Assembly (NCBI RefSeq): GCF_004912165.1
Contig: NZ_STGV01000001.1
Span: 1,178,001 to 1,242,000 of the forward strand
Reading direction: 5' to 3'
Source of the DNA: Peteryoungia ipomoeae
GTDB lineage: Bacteria; Pseudomonadota; Alphaproteobacteria; Rhizobiales; Rhizobiaceae
DNA: 64,000 nt
Shown: piece after piece, positions 36,980 to 45,910 of the stretch
How positions within the stretch are numbered: position 1 is the stretch's first letter
How the letters are laid out: every line of letters begins with the position of its first letter
Notes under the pieces: generated by a model
What the model was told of the DNA's origin: nothing
What the model saw: only the letters and a program-made list of their open reading frames with translations
Databases searched by the model: none
Translations under genes and position numbers: made by a program

Positions 36980-38980
36980 ATGAAGAACCGTGCCCTTTGG
37001 GTGGTCCTGTTTGTACTTGCCATCGTCAGTCTGCTGATGGTGTTCGTGATCATGCCGCGCCTGAACTTGACCGACGGCGACGCGGGGCAGCTGACGGCTG
37101 AATCGCCTGCGCAGCCTGCACAGGACGTCCCGGCCAGCGAGACGGCAAGCCAGAAAATGGATCGCCTGAAGGCTGAGGCCGTGACTGCGGTGGAGCGGCT
37201 GAATTCGCTGTTTGCCGAAGGCCGGACGCCAGGCATGGAGGCCTATTCAGCGGCCCGAACGCTGGCAATCGGTGCCGTGACTGCGCTTGCCTCGCTCGAC
37301 ATCCCGGCCGATCTCGACAAAAATCTGTCCGAGGCCATGAGCAAGGTCCGCGCCGATGCGGCAAAGGCGCTGGCACTTATTCAGCAGCTGCCGGCAGATC
37401 CGGCGCGCGCCGCTGTCGCCATCGCCGGCGTCAAGAGCGCCCTGCTTGGCGAGCCGGTTGAAACGGCTGCAACAATCGAGCAACCAATCGCACCGCGTTT
37501 CGACGTGTTGCGTGTCGAGCCTGATGGCTCCACCGTGATTGCCGGCAATGCCCCGGCGGGCGCTACGGTGGAAATCGTCAGCGGCGACAAGGTCCTGTCC
37601 TCGCAGACGGTGGATGGTTCCGGCGACTTTGCCGCCGTGCTGGACAATCCGCTGCCGCCCGGAGACCATGCTCTGACCATTCGCTCGACCGAAACCGACG
37701 GCAAGGAAACGACGTCGCAGGAGGTTGCCACCATCTCCGTCCCGGCAGATACGAAGGGCGAGCTGCTCGCCATGGTCTCCAAGCCCGGCGAGGCAAGCCG
37801 GATGATCACCCTGCCCGGCCAGGGCGATGTAAAGTCCGAGACATCAGCAGATGAGCCGGTTGCCGGCAACACGGGCTCGCAGAACGGCTTCCCCGATCTG
37901 CCGGCAGGCGCTGGTTCTCTTGCCTCCCAGCCTCCGACCATGAACGAGGCGCAGACGCGCGATACGGCAGCACTGACAACGGATACAGCAGGCCAAAAGA
38001 CAAGCGAGACGCAGCCTGCGGCCGAAATTCTCGTCAGCGCTGTCGAGATCGAAGGCAACAAGATCTTTGTCGCGGGCCAGTCGCAACCGGACCGCACGGT
38101 GCGCGGTTTCGCGGACAAGGCCAGAATTGGCGAGACGATTTCCGATACCAAGGGCAACTTCGTCATCGAGGGCAATGCCGACCTCTCGGTTGGCAATCAT
38201 CTCATCGAGGTCGAGCTTCTGGACGACAAGGGCAATGTCGTGGTGCGCGCGGCCGTGCCATTCAACCGACCGGCAGGTGAACAGGTGTCCGTGGTCGCCC
38301 AGACCGCTTCGCCGGATGCCAACACGACCGCCACTCAAGACGAAATCGCGTATGAGCGCCTGCGGATTGCCCTGACCAAATCGCTGACAATTCTGCAGAA
38401 CCTCTACACCGGAGACCAGGCTCCCGCCGTGGACCAGGTGGCAGCTGCCCGCTCCTCGGTCGAGATCGGCCTTCAGTCGATCCTCGAGTTCAGGCCGCCG
38501 GCAGATGCACCCGATCAGCTGGTTCTGAAGGTTGCTACGCAATCGACCAAGGCCAAGGAAGCGCTTGCCCTCCTCCAGGGCATCCCCAGAGGCGATGTCG
38601 ACGCCATGGGCAGCGCTCTGCCGCGGCTCTTGGCCTTGCTGTCAGACCTGACACAGCTTGCCCCGCCGCAAATGGCCGAGGCCAAGCCGGAGGCCCAGGC
38701 CGTTCAATCCGCAGCTTCGGAGCCGCGTACCATTCAGCAGGCACCGCTTTCGCAGAGCAATGAGAGTGTCATCATCCGTCGGGGCGACACGCTCTGGCAG
38801 ATTTCGCGCCGCGTGTATGGTCAGGGTGTGCGCTACACCACGATCTATCTGGCCAATGCCAACGCCATTCGCAATCCGGATATGATCGCGCCTGGCCAGA
38901 TCTTCACCGTGCCGCAGGACGCCCTGCCGAATGCGGAGGAGATCCATCGCAAACGTCTGCGCGGCGAAGCGGTGAACTGA
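36980..38980 (+). CDS. Membrane-anchored LysM domain protein
   Basis: A 666-residue protein with an N-terminal TM (about residues 6-26), a long Ala/Pro/Glu-rich region with two beta-sandwich-like segments that repeat the theme VEPDGSTVIAGNAPAGATVEIVSG and ILVSAVEIEGNKIFVAGQSQPD, and a C-terminal LysM peptidoglycan-binding module at 596-645 (IIRRGDTLWQISRRVYG). This layout is common in rhizobial cell-envelope proteins of unknown role. Two related helical blocks (about 45-150 and 455-550) also resemble each other. It ends at a strong terminator. Confidence 0.85.
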   Translation: MKNRALWVVLFVLAIVSLLMVFVIMPRLNLTDGDAGQLTAESPAQPAQDVPASETASQKMDRLKAEAVTAVERLNSLFAEGRTPGMEAYSAARTLAIGAVTALASLDIPADLDKNLSEAMSKVRADAAKALALIQQLPADPARAAVAIAGVKSALLGEPVETAATIEQPIAPRFDVLRVEPDGSTVIAGNAPAGATVEIVSGDKVLSSQTVDGSGDFAAVLDNPLPPGDHALTIRSTETDGKETTSQEVATISVPADTKGELLAMVSKPGEASRMITLPGQGDVKSETSADEPVAGNTGSQNGFPDLPAGAGSLASQPPTMNEAQTRDTAALTTDTAGQKTSETQPAAEILVSAVEIEGNKIFVAGQSQPDRTVRGFADKARIGETISDTKGNFVIEGNADLSVGNHLIEVELLDDKGNVVVRAAVPFNRPAGEQVSVVAQTASPDANTTATQDEIAYERLRIALTKSLTILQNLYTGDQAPAVDQVAAARSSVEIGLQSILEFRPPADAPDQLVLKVATQSTKAKEALALLQGIPRGDVDAMGSALPRLLALLSDLTQLAPPQMAEAKPEAQAVQSAASEPRTIQQAPLSQSNESVIIRRGDTLWQISRRVYGQGVRYTTIYLANANAIRNPDMIAPGQIFTVPQDALPNAEEIHRKRLRGEAVN

Positions 38981-39032
38981 GCATTCACGCATTGGTCATT
39001 GTATTCGCCAAGTACAGAACCTAATTGAGGAG

Positions 39033-39064
39033 AGGCGGCGGTCCGGGGGACCGCCGCCTTTTAT
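39033..39064 (+). terminator. Terminator after the LysM gene
   Basis: AGGCGGCGGTCC and GGACCGCCGCCT form a perfect 12-bp stem with a GGG loop, followed by TTTTATTG. It lies about 50 bases past the LysM stop and ends 21 before the ABC exporter start. Confidence 0.92.
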
Positions 39065-39085
39065 TGTTTAGGAAGCGGGGACGAC

Positions 39086-40975
39086 ATGGCAAGCGGCAAG
39101 AGAAAAACGATATCCGCAGACGACGGCAATCCCATGCAGACCCTCGTCAATCTCTGGCCTTACATGTGGCCGGCGGATCGCTTCGATCTGAAGATGCGCG
39201 TGGTATGGGCCACGGTTTTCCTTCTGATCTCGAAATTCGTCCTCCTCCTCGTCCCCTATTTCTTCAAATGGGCAACCGATGCACTGGATGGAAAGCTCGA
39301 CATGGCGGGCCTCCTGCCAAGCTTCCTGCTCGGCGCCGTCGCGCTTGTCGTCTTCTACAATCTCACCCGCATCCTGCAGGTCGGCCTCAACCAGCTGCGC
39401 GACGCGTTGTTTGCCAGTGTCGGGCAGCATGCCGTGCGCCAGCTTGCCTACAAGACCTTCGTGCACATGCACCAGTTGTCGCTGCGCTTCCACCTGGAGC
39501 GCAAGACCGGCGGCTTGTCGCGCATCATCGAGCGCGGCACCAAGGGCATCGAGACGATCGTGCGCTTCACGATCCTCAACTCCATCCCGACGCTGATCGA
39601 ATTCCTGCTGACCGCCGCGGTCTTCTGGTGGACCTACGGCTTCTCCTACCTTGGCGTCACGGCCTTCACGGTCTGGGCCTATATCTGGTTCACCATCCGC
39701 GCCTCCGACTGGCGCATCGGCATCCGCCGGGCGATGAATGACAGTGATACGGACGCCAATACCAAGGCGATCGATTCGCTTCTGAACTTCGAAACCGTGA
39801 AATATTTCGGCAATGAGGAGATGGAAGCAAAGCGCTTCGATGCCTCGATGGCCAAATACGAAAAGTCCGCCACACAGGTCTGGACTTCGCTCGGCTGGCT
39901 GAACTTCGGTCAGGGCCTCATCTTTGGCATCGGCACGGCGATCATCATGGTGATGTCGGCCCTTGCGGTACAGCGCGGCGAGCAGACCATCGGCGACTTC
40001 GTCTTCGTCAATGCGATGCTGATGCAGCTTTCGATCCCGCTCAACTTTATCGGCTTCGTCTACCGGGAAATCCGTCAGGGCCTGACCGATATCGAACAGA
40101 TGTTCGATCTCCTGGAGGTCCAGGCCGAGGTTGTCGACTGTCCCGGGGCGCAGCCGCTCGCCATCGGCCAGGGTGCGATTGCCTTCAAGGACGTGCATTT
40201 CCACTATGATGCCGACCGGCCAATCCTCAAAGGCGTCTCGTTTGAAGTGCCAGCCGGAAAGACCGTCGCCGTTGTCGGCCCGTCGGGTGCCGGCAAATCG
40301 ACCATCTCACGTCTGCTCTACCGCTTCTATGACGTGCAGCAGGGCTCGATCACCATTGACGGACAGGACGTGCGCAACGTCACCCAGAAATCGCTGCGCG
40401 CCGCCATCGGCATGGTTCCGCAGGACACCGTACTGTTCAACGATACCATCGCCTACAATATCCGGTATGGTCGCCCACAGGCCGCTGACGCCGATATCGT
40501 GCAGGCTGCGGAAATTGCACAGATCAGTCATTTTATCAAAGACTTGCCGGAAGGCTTTGAGACGAAGGTTGGTGAACGGGGATTGAAGCTCTCCGGTGGC
40601 GAAAAGCAGCGTGTGGCGATTGCCCGGACCGTGCTCAAGGCGCCGCCGATCCTGATCCTCGACGAAGCAACCTCGGCTCTCGACACCACCACCGAGCACG
40701 AGATCCAGTCGGCGCTCGACGTCGTGTCGAAGAACCGGACGACGCTCGTCATTGCCCACCGGCTATCGACCGTGGTCAATGCCGACGAGATTATCGTGCT
40801 CAAGGGGGGCGAGATTGCCGAACGCGGCAGCCATTCCGATCTGATCGCCCAGGATGGACTTTACGCGTCCATGTGGAATCGTCAGCGGGAAGCGACCCAG
40901 GCCGAGGAAAAGCTGCGTCAGGTGCGCGAGAGCGACGACCTCGGCGTCGTGGTCCGGCGACCGCCTGCCGTCTGA
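39086..40975 (+). CDS. ABC exporter, Atm1/HMT1-like
   Basis: A 629-residue half-transporter with the membrane domain first (about residues 40-330) and the ATPase domain after. Walker [10 protein letters not shown] is at 398-406, signature LSGGEKQ at 502-508, Walker B ILILDEATS at 522-530. RKTGGLSRIIERGTKGIE and the NFETVKYFGNEEMEAKRFD segment are characteristic of the ATM1 (ABCB7) group, which moves glutathione-linked compounds and is tied to iron-sulfur or heavy-metal handling. The specific cargo is inference. It has no operon partner. Confidence 0.9.
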   Translation: MASGKRKTISADDGNPMQTLVNLWPYMWPADRFDLKMRVVWATVFLLISKFVLLLVPYFFKWATDALDGKLDMAGLLPSFLLGAVALVVFYNLTRILQVGLNQLRDALFASVGQHAVRQLAYKTFVHMHQLSLRFHLERKTGGLSRIIERGTKGIETIVRFTILNSIPTLIEFLLTAAVFWWTYGFSYLGVTAFTVWAYIWFTIRASDWRIGIRRAMNDSDTDANTKAIDSLLNFETVKYFGNEEMEAKRFDASMAKYEKSATQVWTSLGWLNFGQGLIFGIGTAIIMVMSALAVQRGEQTIGDFVFVNAMLMQLSIPLNFIGFVYREIRQGLTDIEQMFDLLEVQAEVVDCPGAQPLAIGQGAIAFKDVHFHYDADRPILKGVSFEVPAGKTVAVVGPSGAGKSTISRLLYRFYDVQQGSITIDGQDVRNVTQKSLRAAIGMVPQDTVLFNDTIAYNIRYGRPQAADADIVQAAEIAQISHFIKDLPEGFETKVGERGLKLSGGEKQRVAIARTVLKAPPILILDEATSALDTTTEHEIQSALDVVSKNRTTLVIAHRLSTVVNADEIIVLKGGEIAERGSHSDLIAQDGLYASMWNRQREATQAEEKLRQVRESDDLGVVVRRPPAV

Positions 40976-41078
40976 GGCCAAATGGCGGGGCAATGCAGGG
41001 CGCGTGCGCTGCGGCATTGCCCCCATGCCGCTTTCGGGGTAGTCACGTGCCCTACAACGACTTCAAGCAGAGGTACCG

Positions 41079-41777
41079 ATGGACCTGTTGGAAACAATCC
41101 GCAAGACAATCGTCCCCATCCACAAGGAGGGCTATCCCTTTGTCGCGGCCTTCTTTGTCGCCTCGCTGATCCTCGGCTGGATCTGGGATCCGCTGTTCTG
41201 GGTCGGCATGGTGCTGACACTGTGGTGCGCCTATTTCTTCCGCGATCCCGAGCGGGTCACGCCACAGGATGACGATCTCGTCATCAGCCCGGCGGACGGA
41301 CGCGTTTCGTCCGTTCAGATGGTCGTGCCGCCGGAAGAGCTGAACCTCGGCTCGGAGCCGATGCTGCGCATCACCGTGTTCATGAACGTGTTCAACTGCC
41401 ATGTGAACCGTGCACCGGTGCGAGGCCGCGTCACGACGATCGCCTACAAGGAAGGTCAGTTCCTGAATGCAGAACTCGACAAGGCGAGCACCGACAACGA
41501 ACGCAACGGCCTGGTGATCGAAAGCCGCCATGGCATGGTCGGCGTGGTGCAGATTGCAGGCCTTGTTGCCCGCCGAATCATCTGCTGGACCAATCCGAAT
41601 GAACCGCTCGACGCCGGTGAACGTTTCGGCCTCATTCGCTTCGGCTCGCGACTCGACGTCTTCCTGCCGGCCGGTGCTGAACCGCGCGTTTCGCTTGGCC
41701 AGACCGCCATTGCCGGCGAGACCGTGATTGCCGAGTTCGGTTCAGCCAAGGGACCGATCGTCAGCCGCCGCAGCTAA
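41079..41777 (+). CDS. psd: Phosphatidylserine decarboxylase proenzyme
   Basis: A 232-residue short-form decarboxylase that turns phosphatidylserine into phosphatidylethanolamine at the inner membrane. Self-cleavage occurs at Gly189-Ser190 ([12 protein letters not shown]), leaving a pyruvoyl group. A TM stretch is at about residues 20-55. It is 14 bp upstream of pssA, whose product supplies its substrate, so the pair forms a phosphatidylethanolamine operon. Confidence 0.96.
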   Translation: MDLLETIRKTIVPIHKEGYPFVAAFFVASLILGWIWDPLFWVGMVLTLWCAYFFRDPERVTPQDDDLVISPADGRVSSVQMVVPPEELNLGSEPMLRITVFMNVFNCHVNRAPVRGRVTTIAYKEGQFLNAELDKASTDNERNGLVIESRHGMVGVVQIAGLVARRIICWTNPNEPLDAGERFGLIRFGSRLDVFLPAGAEPRVSLGQTAIAGETVIAEFGSAKGPIVSRRS

Positions 41778-41791
41778 GGACGAGAAGAGCC

Positions 41792-42652
41792 ATGGAACGG
41801 AGCAGCGAGAGCAACGAAACCCGCGTATCTACGTCGCCTGAAACCAATGCACGTGGCCCTCGCCTGCGCGAGATTCCGCTCAGGCTGATGGTTCCCAATC
41901 TTATCACGGTGCTCGCCATCTGCGCTGGCCTGACGGGCATCCGTCTTGCCTTTGAGGGGCGCCATGAGCTGGCGGTTGCCATGGTTCTGGCGGCTGCCTT
42001 TCTCGACGGCATCGATGGTCGTGTCGCGCGGATGATGAAGGCGACATCGAAGTTTGGCGCGCAGATGGATTCGCTGGCTGACATCATCAACTTCGGCGTC
42101 GCACCTGCCCTCGTTCTCTACGTCTATGTGCTCGATCAGGCGCAGGCCTTTGGCTGGATCGCAGCACTGATATACGTGATTTCGGCGGGCCTCAGACTCG
42201 CGCGTTTCAATGTGATGGACGAGCGCGCGATCAAGGCACCGTGGCAATCGGAGTTTTTTGTCGGCGTGCCGGCGCCGGCCGGTGCGGCATTGGTGCTTCT
42301 GCCAGTTTATATCGGCTTTGTCGGCGTCGAGTCGGGTCCATTTTTCGCCTATGGCAGCGCCATCTACACGGTAATCATCGGCGCCCTTCTGGTCAGCCGT
42401 CTGCCGGTCTGGTCGGGCAAGTCGGAAACGTCGCGCATCCGCCGCGATCTGGTTTTTCCGATGATCCTTGTCGTGGTTCTCTACGTCGCCCTGTTGATGA
42501 GCTTCACCTGGCAGGTGCTCATCGTTACCGTCGTGCTTTATCTTTTCTCCCTGCCGCTTGGCGCACGAAACTGGCACAGACGCTACGGCACCCTGACGAT
42601 CGTCGAAGAATCAGGCGAGCATGGCATGTCGGAGATTGACCACGGCGTTTGA
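41792..42652 (+). CDS. pssA: CDP-diacylglycerol-serine O-phosphatidyltransferase
   Basis: A 286-residue integral membrane enzyme that makes phosphatidylserine from CDP-diacylglycerol and serine. The CDP-alcohol phosphotransferase motif is complete (DGIDGRVARMM through GAQMDSLAD, about residues 71-95). It has about eight hydrophobic helices and follows psd by 14 bp. In rhizobia phosphatidylethanolamine is also the precursor of methylated phosphatidylcholine. It ends at a strong terminator. Confidence 0.96.
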   Translation: MERSSESNETRVSTSPETNARGPRLREIPLRLMVPNLITVLAICAGLTGIRLAFEGRHELAVAMVLAAAFLDGIDGRVARMMKATSKFGAQMDSLADIINFGVAPALVLYVYVLDQAQAFGWIAALIYVISAGLRLARFNVMDERAIKAPWQSEFFVGVPAPAGAALVLLPVYIGFVGVESGPFFAYGSAIYTVIIGALLVSRLPVWSGKSETSRIRRDLVFPMILVVVLYVALLMSFTWQVLIVTVVLYLFSLPLGARNWHRRYGTLTIVEESGEHGMSEIDHGV

Positions 42653-42677
42653 GGCCTGCTTGAGCGACCAAAAACAG

Positions 42678-42707
42678 GGTGTGTCCGGCAACGGCCACAC
42701 CTTTTTT
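42678..42707 (+). terminator. Terminator after pssA
   Basis: GGTGTGTCCG and CGGCCACACC pair over ten bases with one mismatch around a GCAA loop, followed by six T. It is 25 bases after the pssA stop. Confidence 0.9.
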
Positions 42708-42822
42708 ATGCGAAGCTTCCGATATTTGATCTGCAGCAAAGTTTCCGTCACGGTTTTGTCATGATCTGCACGGAGAGAGCCGCCACCCAATGGCGGGCAG
42801 GGTTTCATAGAGGAACAAGACG

Positions 42823-42960
42823 ATGACCACGGAAAACCAGGTCGAGACGCAGGATCAGGCAATTGTGAGCCTGGCGGCACATTATCGACCGATCGGCCTC
42901 AAGGCCGTGATCGCAGCAGCGATGATGGTAAAGTCCAAGTCGGTCAAGAAGGTCGCCTGA
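42823..42960 (+). CDS. 45-residue basic peptide of unknown function
   Basis: A small frame of 45 residues: an acidic start (TTENQVETQDQ), a mildly hydrophobic middle (PIGLKAVIAAAMMV) and a lysine-rich end (KSKSVKKVA). AGGAAC lies just before the ATG. The codon use (GTC, ATC, GCC endings) matches the host, and it stands alone after a terminator in its own 170-bp promoter region. I do not recognise a family. A short amphipathic membrane-binding helix is possible. Confidence 0.55.
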   Translation: MTTENQVETQDQAIVSLAAHYRPIGLKAVIAAAMMVKSKSVKKVA

Positions 42961-42979
42961 TCGGCCAACAACGAGCCCT

Positions 42980-43741
42980 TCAGAACAAGCTCATCTGATC
43001 ATCGCTTTCCGGCTTGGCCTGAGTGACAGGCCGGGGCGCCCGTTCCACCCTCGTTTGAAGCTCGGGGCCAACATTTGCGACCTTGTTGACAAGGTCGGAA
43101 ACGGGAATCATTTCAAACAGGTCTTCCTGTGCAGGCACCAGGAGGTCAGCGACATCGCGTGGCTCCCCTGCCCGGCAATCCAGCCAGCGGCTGAAATCTT
43201 CCGATGGAATGACCACCGGCATGCGATCGTGAATCGTACCGATCGTCCGGTTGGCGGCTGTCGTCAGGATGCAGCCGGTATCGATCTCCGAACCGTCCTT
43301 CGACATGTAGGTTTCCATCAATCCGCCGAAGCAGACGATGCCGCCTGATTTCGGGCGGATCCAATAGGCTTGCAGCTTTTCGTCGCTGCCTTTTGGCGGA
43401 CGGTGCCATTCATAAAAGCCGGAGGCAGGAACAAGGATTCGGCGGTGGCGCATGGCCGCACGGAACGACGCCTTTTCGTTGGCGGTTTCGGAGCGCGCAT
43501 TGATGATCAGGGTGAAATCACCGGGATCCTTGACCCAGGAGGGAATGAGGCCCCAGCGCGCCAGAACGGCAATCTTGTCGGGGCGATTGGAGCCCGGTTC
43601 TCTTGGTGGTGCGGCAACGGCAATGAGGATCGGCTGAGTCGGCGCAATGTTGTAGCGGGCCGGGAAAGGCTCTAGCTCCAAGAGACCCAGCAATTCGCGA
43701 ACCTCTTCTGGGCTCGCGGTCAAGGCAAAGCGTCCACACAT
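42980..43741 (-). CDS. SRAP domain protein (YedK/HMCES family)
   Basis: A 253-residue protein that crosslinks to abasic sites in single-stranded DNA through Cys2, shielding them until repair. The residues are visible: Cys2 in MCGRF, Asn31 in YNIAPTQ, Glu111 in GFYEWHR and His171 in HDRMPVV. Initiator Met removal exposes the Cys. AAGGA lies six bases before the ATG. It is divergent from the Nudix gene over 124 bp. No LexA box was recognised. Confidence 0.93.
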   Translation of the reverse strand: MCGRFALTASPEEVRELLGLLELEPFPARYNIAPTQPILIAVAAPPREPGSNRPDKIAVLARWGLIPSWVKDPGDFTLIINARSETANEKASFRAAMRHRRILVPASGFYEWHRPPKGSDEKLQAYWIRPKSGGIVCFGGLMETYMSKDGSEIDTGCILTTAANRTIGTIHDRMPVVIPSEDFSRWLDCRAGEPRDVADLLVPAQEDLFEMIPVSDLVNKVANVGPELQTRVERAPRPVTQAKPESDDQMSLF

Positions 43742-43865
43742 GCTGCATCCTTGCCAGCGCTCCGCTCAGTGGTCAAGCAAGGGCAAAACTTGCGACGGCT
43801 CTATTTCGCCGCAATACTTGCGTCTTTGCTGGCTCAATGCCGACGCCAACCGGAGCCGCCTCTCA

Positions 43866-44288
43866 ATGACCGAACCTCGCCTCGCCTCCTCAGCGATTGT
43901 CGAACGCGCCGGACGCTATCTCCTGATTCGGCGTGCCAATCCCCCGGCTGCGGATCTCTACGCATTTCCGGGCGGTCGGGCAGAACCCGGCGAAACGCCT
44001 GAGCAGACCGCCTTGCGCGAACTGCAGGAAGAAACCGGCCTGACGGGAACCAGTGCCGCCTTGTTCGATACTTTCGAGATCCTGCCGGAGCCTGGGCTTG
44101 CAGACAGCCGCTTTCATCTTTCAGTCTTTCTCGTTGAGGAGACGGGTTGCGAACCCGTTGAAGCGGCGAGTGACGCGCGTGATGCCGCATGGTATCTGCC
44201 GCAAGAGATTCTGAGACTGCCCGTTCCGGAAAGCGTGCGCGCCTGCGTCTTGCGCCTTGCCCCGGATAGCCTGGAGACTGCACGATGA
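43866..44288 (+). CDS. Nudix hydrolase
   Basis: A 140-residue pyrophosphohydrolase with a complete Nudix box: GGRAEPGE at 36-43 and RELQEETGL at 51-59. The start at 43866 is the family start; an upstream extension of the frame is not Nudix-like. Its stop overlaps the next gene as ATGA. Substrate (8-oxo-dGTP, ADP-ribose or similar) cannot be told. Confidence 0.9.
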   Translation: MTEPRLASSAIVERAGRYLLIRRANPPAADLYAFPGGRAEPGETPEQTALRELQEETGLTGTSAALFDTFEILPEPGLADSRFHLSVFLVEETGCEPVEAASDARDAAWYLPQEILRLPVPESVRACVLRLAPDSLETAR

Positions 44289-44716
44289 GTAACCGTCACG
44301 CCCGTTGCCTGCGCCTTTCTGCGGCAATCGCGTTTTGCGCCGTGACGATGTCGTCGCACGTTGTAGCCCAGGTGCAGACCATTGCGCCGCCAGCGTCAGA
44401 GACCGAGAAACCGGCCCCTTATGACGACCGGCTCGGGCGGCTGTCCGAGCTGATCGGCGCAATCCACTACCTGCGCAACCTGTGCAATGCGCAAGGGGAA
44501 CCGGAATGGCGGAAATCGCTCTCCGAGCTTCTTGATCGCGAAACCAGTGCCGAACCCAAACGCCGGGCGCGGCTGACGGCAGCCTACAACCGCGGCTACA
44601 GGTCTTTTGCCTCCGTTTACACCACTTGCACAGCAGCGGCTGTTCGTGCAGAGGAGAATTACCGTAACGAAGGGGCAACACTGGCGGCAGAAATTACCGC
44701 ACGCTACGGAAATTAA
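44285..44716 (+). CDS. TIGR02301 family exported protein
   Basis: A 143-residue protein with a signal peptide (RCLRLSAAIAFCAVTMSSHVVAQ, cleaved near 28-29), then a helical domain with GRLSELIGAIHYLRNLC, EPEWRKSLSELLDRE and NRGYRSFASVYTTC. From memory this fits the rhizobial TIGR02301 family of unknown function; the two Cys (about 67 and 113) could form a periplasmic disulfide. It overlaps the Nudix gene by four bases. Confidence 0.75.
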   Translation: MSNRHARCLRLSAAIAFCAVTMSSHVVAQVQTIAPPASETEKPAPYDDRLGRLSELIGAIHYLRNLCNAQGEPEWRKSLSELLDRETSAEPKRRARLTAAYNRGYRSFASVYTTCTAAAVRAEENYRNEGATLAAEITARYGN

Positions 44717-44812
44717 CGAATAATTCACCTCTTCTCGTCTTGCCCCGTGTCGTTTTGATAAAACACTGTTAGGGTCATTAAGGACTGAGTAAGAGTGCTT
44801 CGAGGAATGCCC

Positions 44813-45070
44813 ATGGACCCGCGCCGCAACGAAATCGATGACATGATCGTGCATGAAAAGATGCAGGCGGCTCTCGAGTATCAAAACGAGGCCTGGGCGG
44901 ATGGCATGGCTGACGGGATCGAGCCGGAAATCATCGCTGATGCGGCGATTGCTCTTGCACTGCGCGAAACGATCCGCATCCATGGCGAGCACGGGGCCGA
45001 GGCCATTCTCGACGCCCTGAAGGCGCGGCTTCTGGCGGGTGAGTTTTCGCCAGGGCGCAAGCTGCAATAA
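44813..45070 (+). CDS. Small helical protein of unknown function
   Basis: An 85-residue soluble, acidic protein, mostly helical (DDMIVHEKMQAALEYQNEAW, EIIADAAIALALRETIRIHG), ending in LLAGEFSPGRKLQ. Three in-frame starts exist (GTG 44795, ATG 44807, ATG 44813); GAGGA at 44802-44806 suits only the last. It is followed 17 bp later by an exported protein gene. I do not recognise a domain. Confidence 0.65.
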   Translation: MDPRRNEIDDMIVHEKMQAALEYQNEAWADGMADGIEPEIIADAAIALALRETIRIHGEHGAEAILDALKARLLAGEFSPGRKLQ

Positions 45071-45087
45071 CTCGTTTGAGGTCCCAG

Positions 45088-45825
45088 ATGCCCATGCCTT
45101 CGCGAGACCGGATTGCTCGGCTGGCGGGCGTCCTTGTTTTTTCCGCAGCCTTGCTCGCCGCGACACTGCCCGTGGCCACGGTGCATGCCCTCTCCGACAT
45201 CAAGGATCTTGCACCTGAAGACGCACCGCTGGAGGATGGCTTAAACCCGCCGAAGGCAGACGAAGAAATGCCGGTCGTTGAGGACGGCATTCCCGATCCC
45301 GGCCCTTTGATCCAGACGGAAACACCGCCAGCAAACGGCGATCTTTCGCAGATCGACCCGGTAACCGTCTATTACGAGATTGATAAGGCACCTGAACCCG
45401 TCCAGCGGATTCACCGTCTGATCCTCGAGGCCGCGAAAACAGGCGACATTGAAAATCTGCGGCCGCTTTTTGAACGCGGGGCAAATGCCACGCTGGTATC
45501 ATCGGCCGACGATACGGATGATCCGATTCTCGCCCTGAAGGCAGTGTCGGGTGATGAGGACGGGGTCGAAGTGCTCGCCATCCTGATGGACCTCCTGTCG
45601 ACCGGTTACATCATCCAGGACGAAGGCACGCCGGAAGAGGCCTATGTGTGGCCCTATTTCGTCGGCAAGGCGATCAACAGCCTGACACCCGTCGAAAAGG
45701 TGGAACTGCTGCGCATCGTGACCGCCGGTGATGTGGCCGGCATGCAGGAACTGGGCAACTACAATTTCTTCCGTGTCGGCATCACGGCGGATGGACGCTG
45801 GAAGTTTTTCCTGACGGGCGACTGA
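45088..45825 (+). CDS. Exported conserved protein of unknown function
   Basis: A 245-residue protein with a signal peptide (LAGVLVFSAALLAATLPVATVHA, cleavage near residue 35), an acidic Pro-rich linker, then a folded domain from about 90 (PVQRIHRLILEAAKTGDIENLRPLFERG) that looks like a small helical repeat. The DGRWKFFLTGD end is well defined. ATG 45088 has GAGG six bases upstream, better than the TTG at 45076. It is probably periplasmic. I do not know its role. Confidence 0.75.
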   Translation: MPMPSRDRIARLAGVLVFSAALLAATLPVATVHALSDIKDLAPEDAPLEDGLNPPKADEEMPVVEDGIPDPGPLIQTETPPANGDLSQIDPVTVYYEIDKAPEPVQRIHRLILEAAKTGDIENLRPLFERGANATLVSSADDTDDPILALKAVSGDEDGVEVLAILMDLLSTGYIIQDEGTPEEAYVWPYFVGKAINSLTPVEKVELLRIVTAGDVAGMQELGNYNFFRVGITADGRWKFFLTGD

Positions 45826-45910
45826 GCCCTGCGCCTGTCTCGCTTGAGACTTGTCCGCTAGAGTGCAAGCGCCTAACTGTCCTGCGGAAAGCAACATTCG
45901 GTGACTCGCC

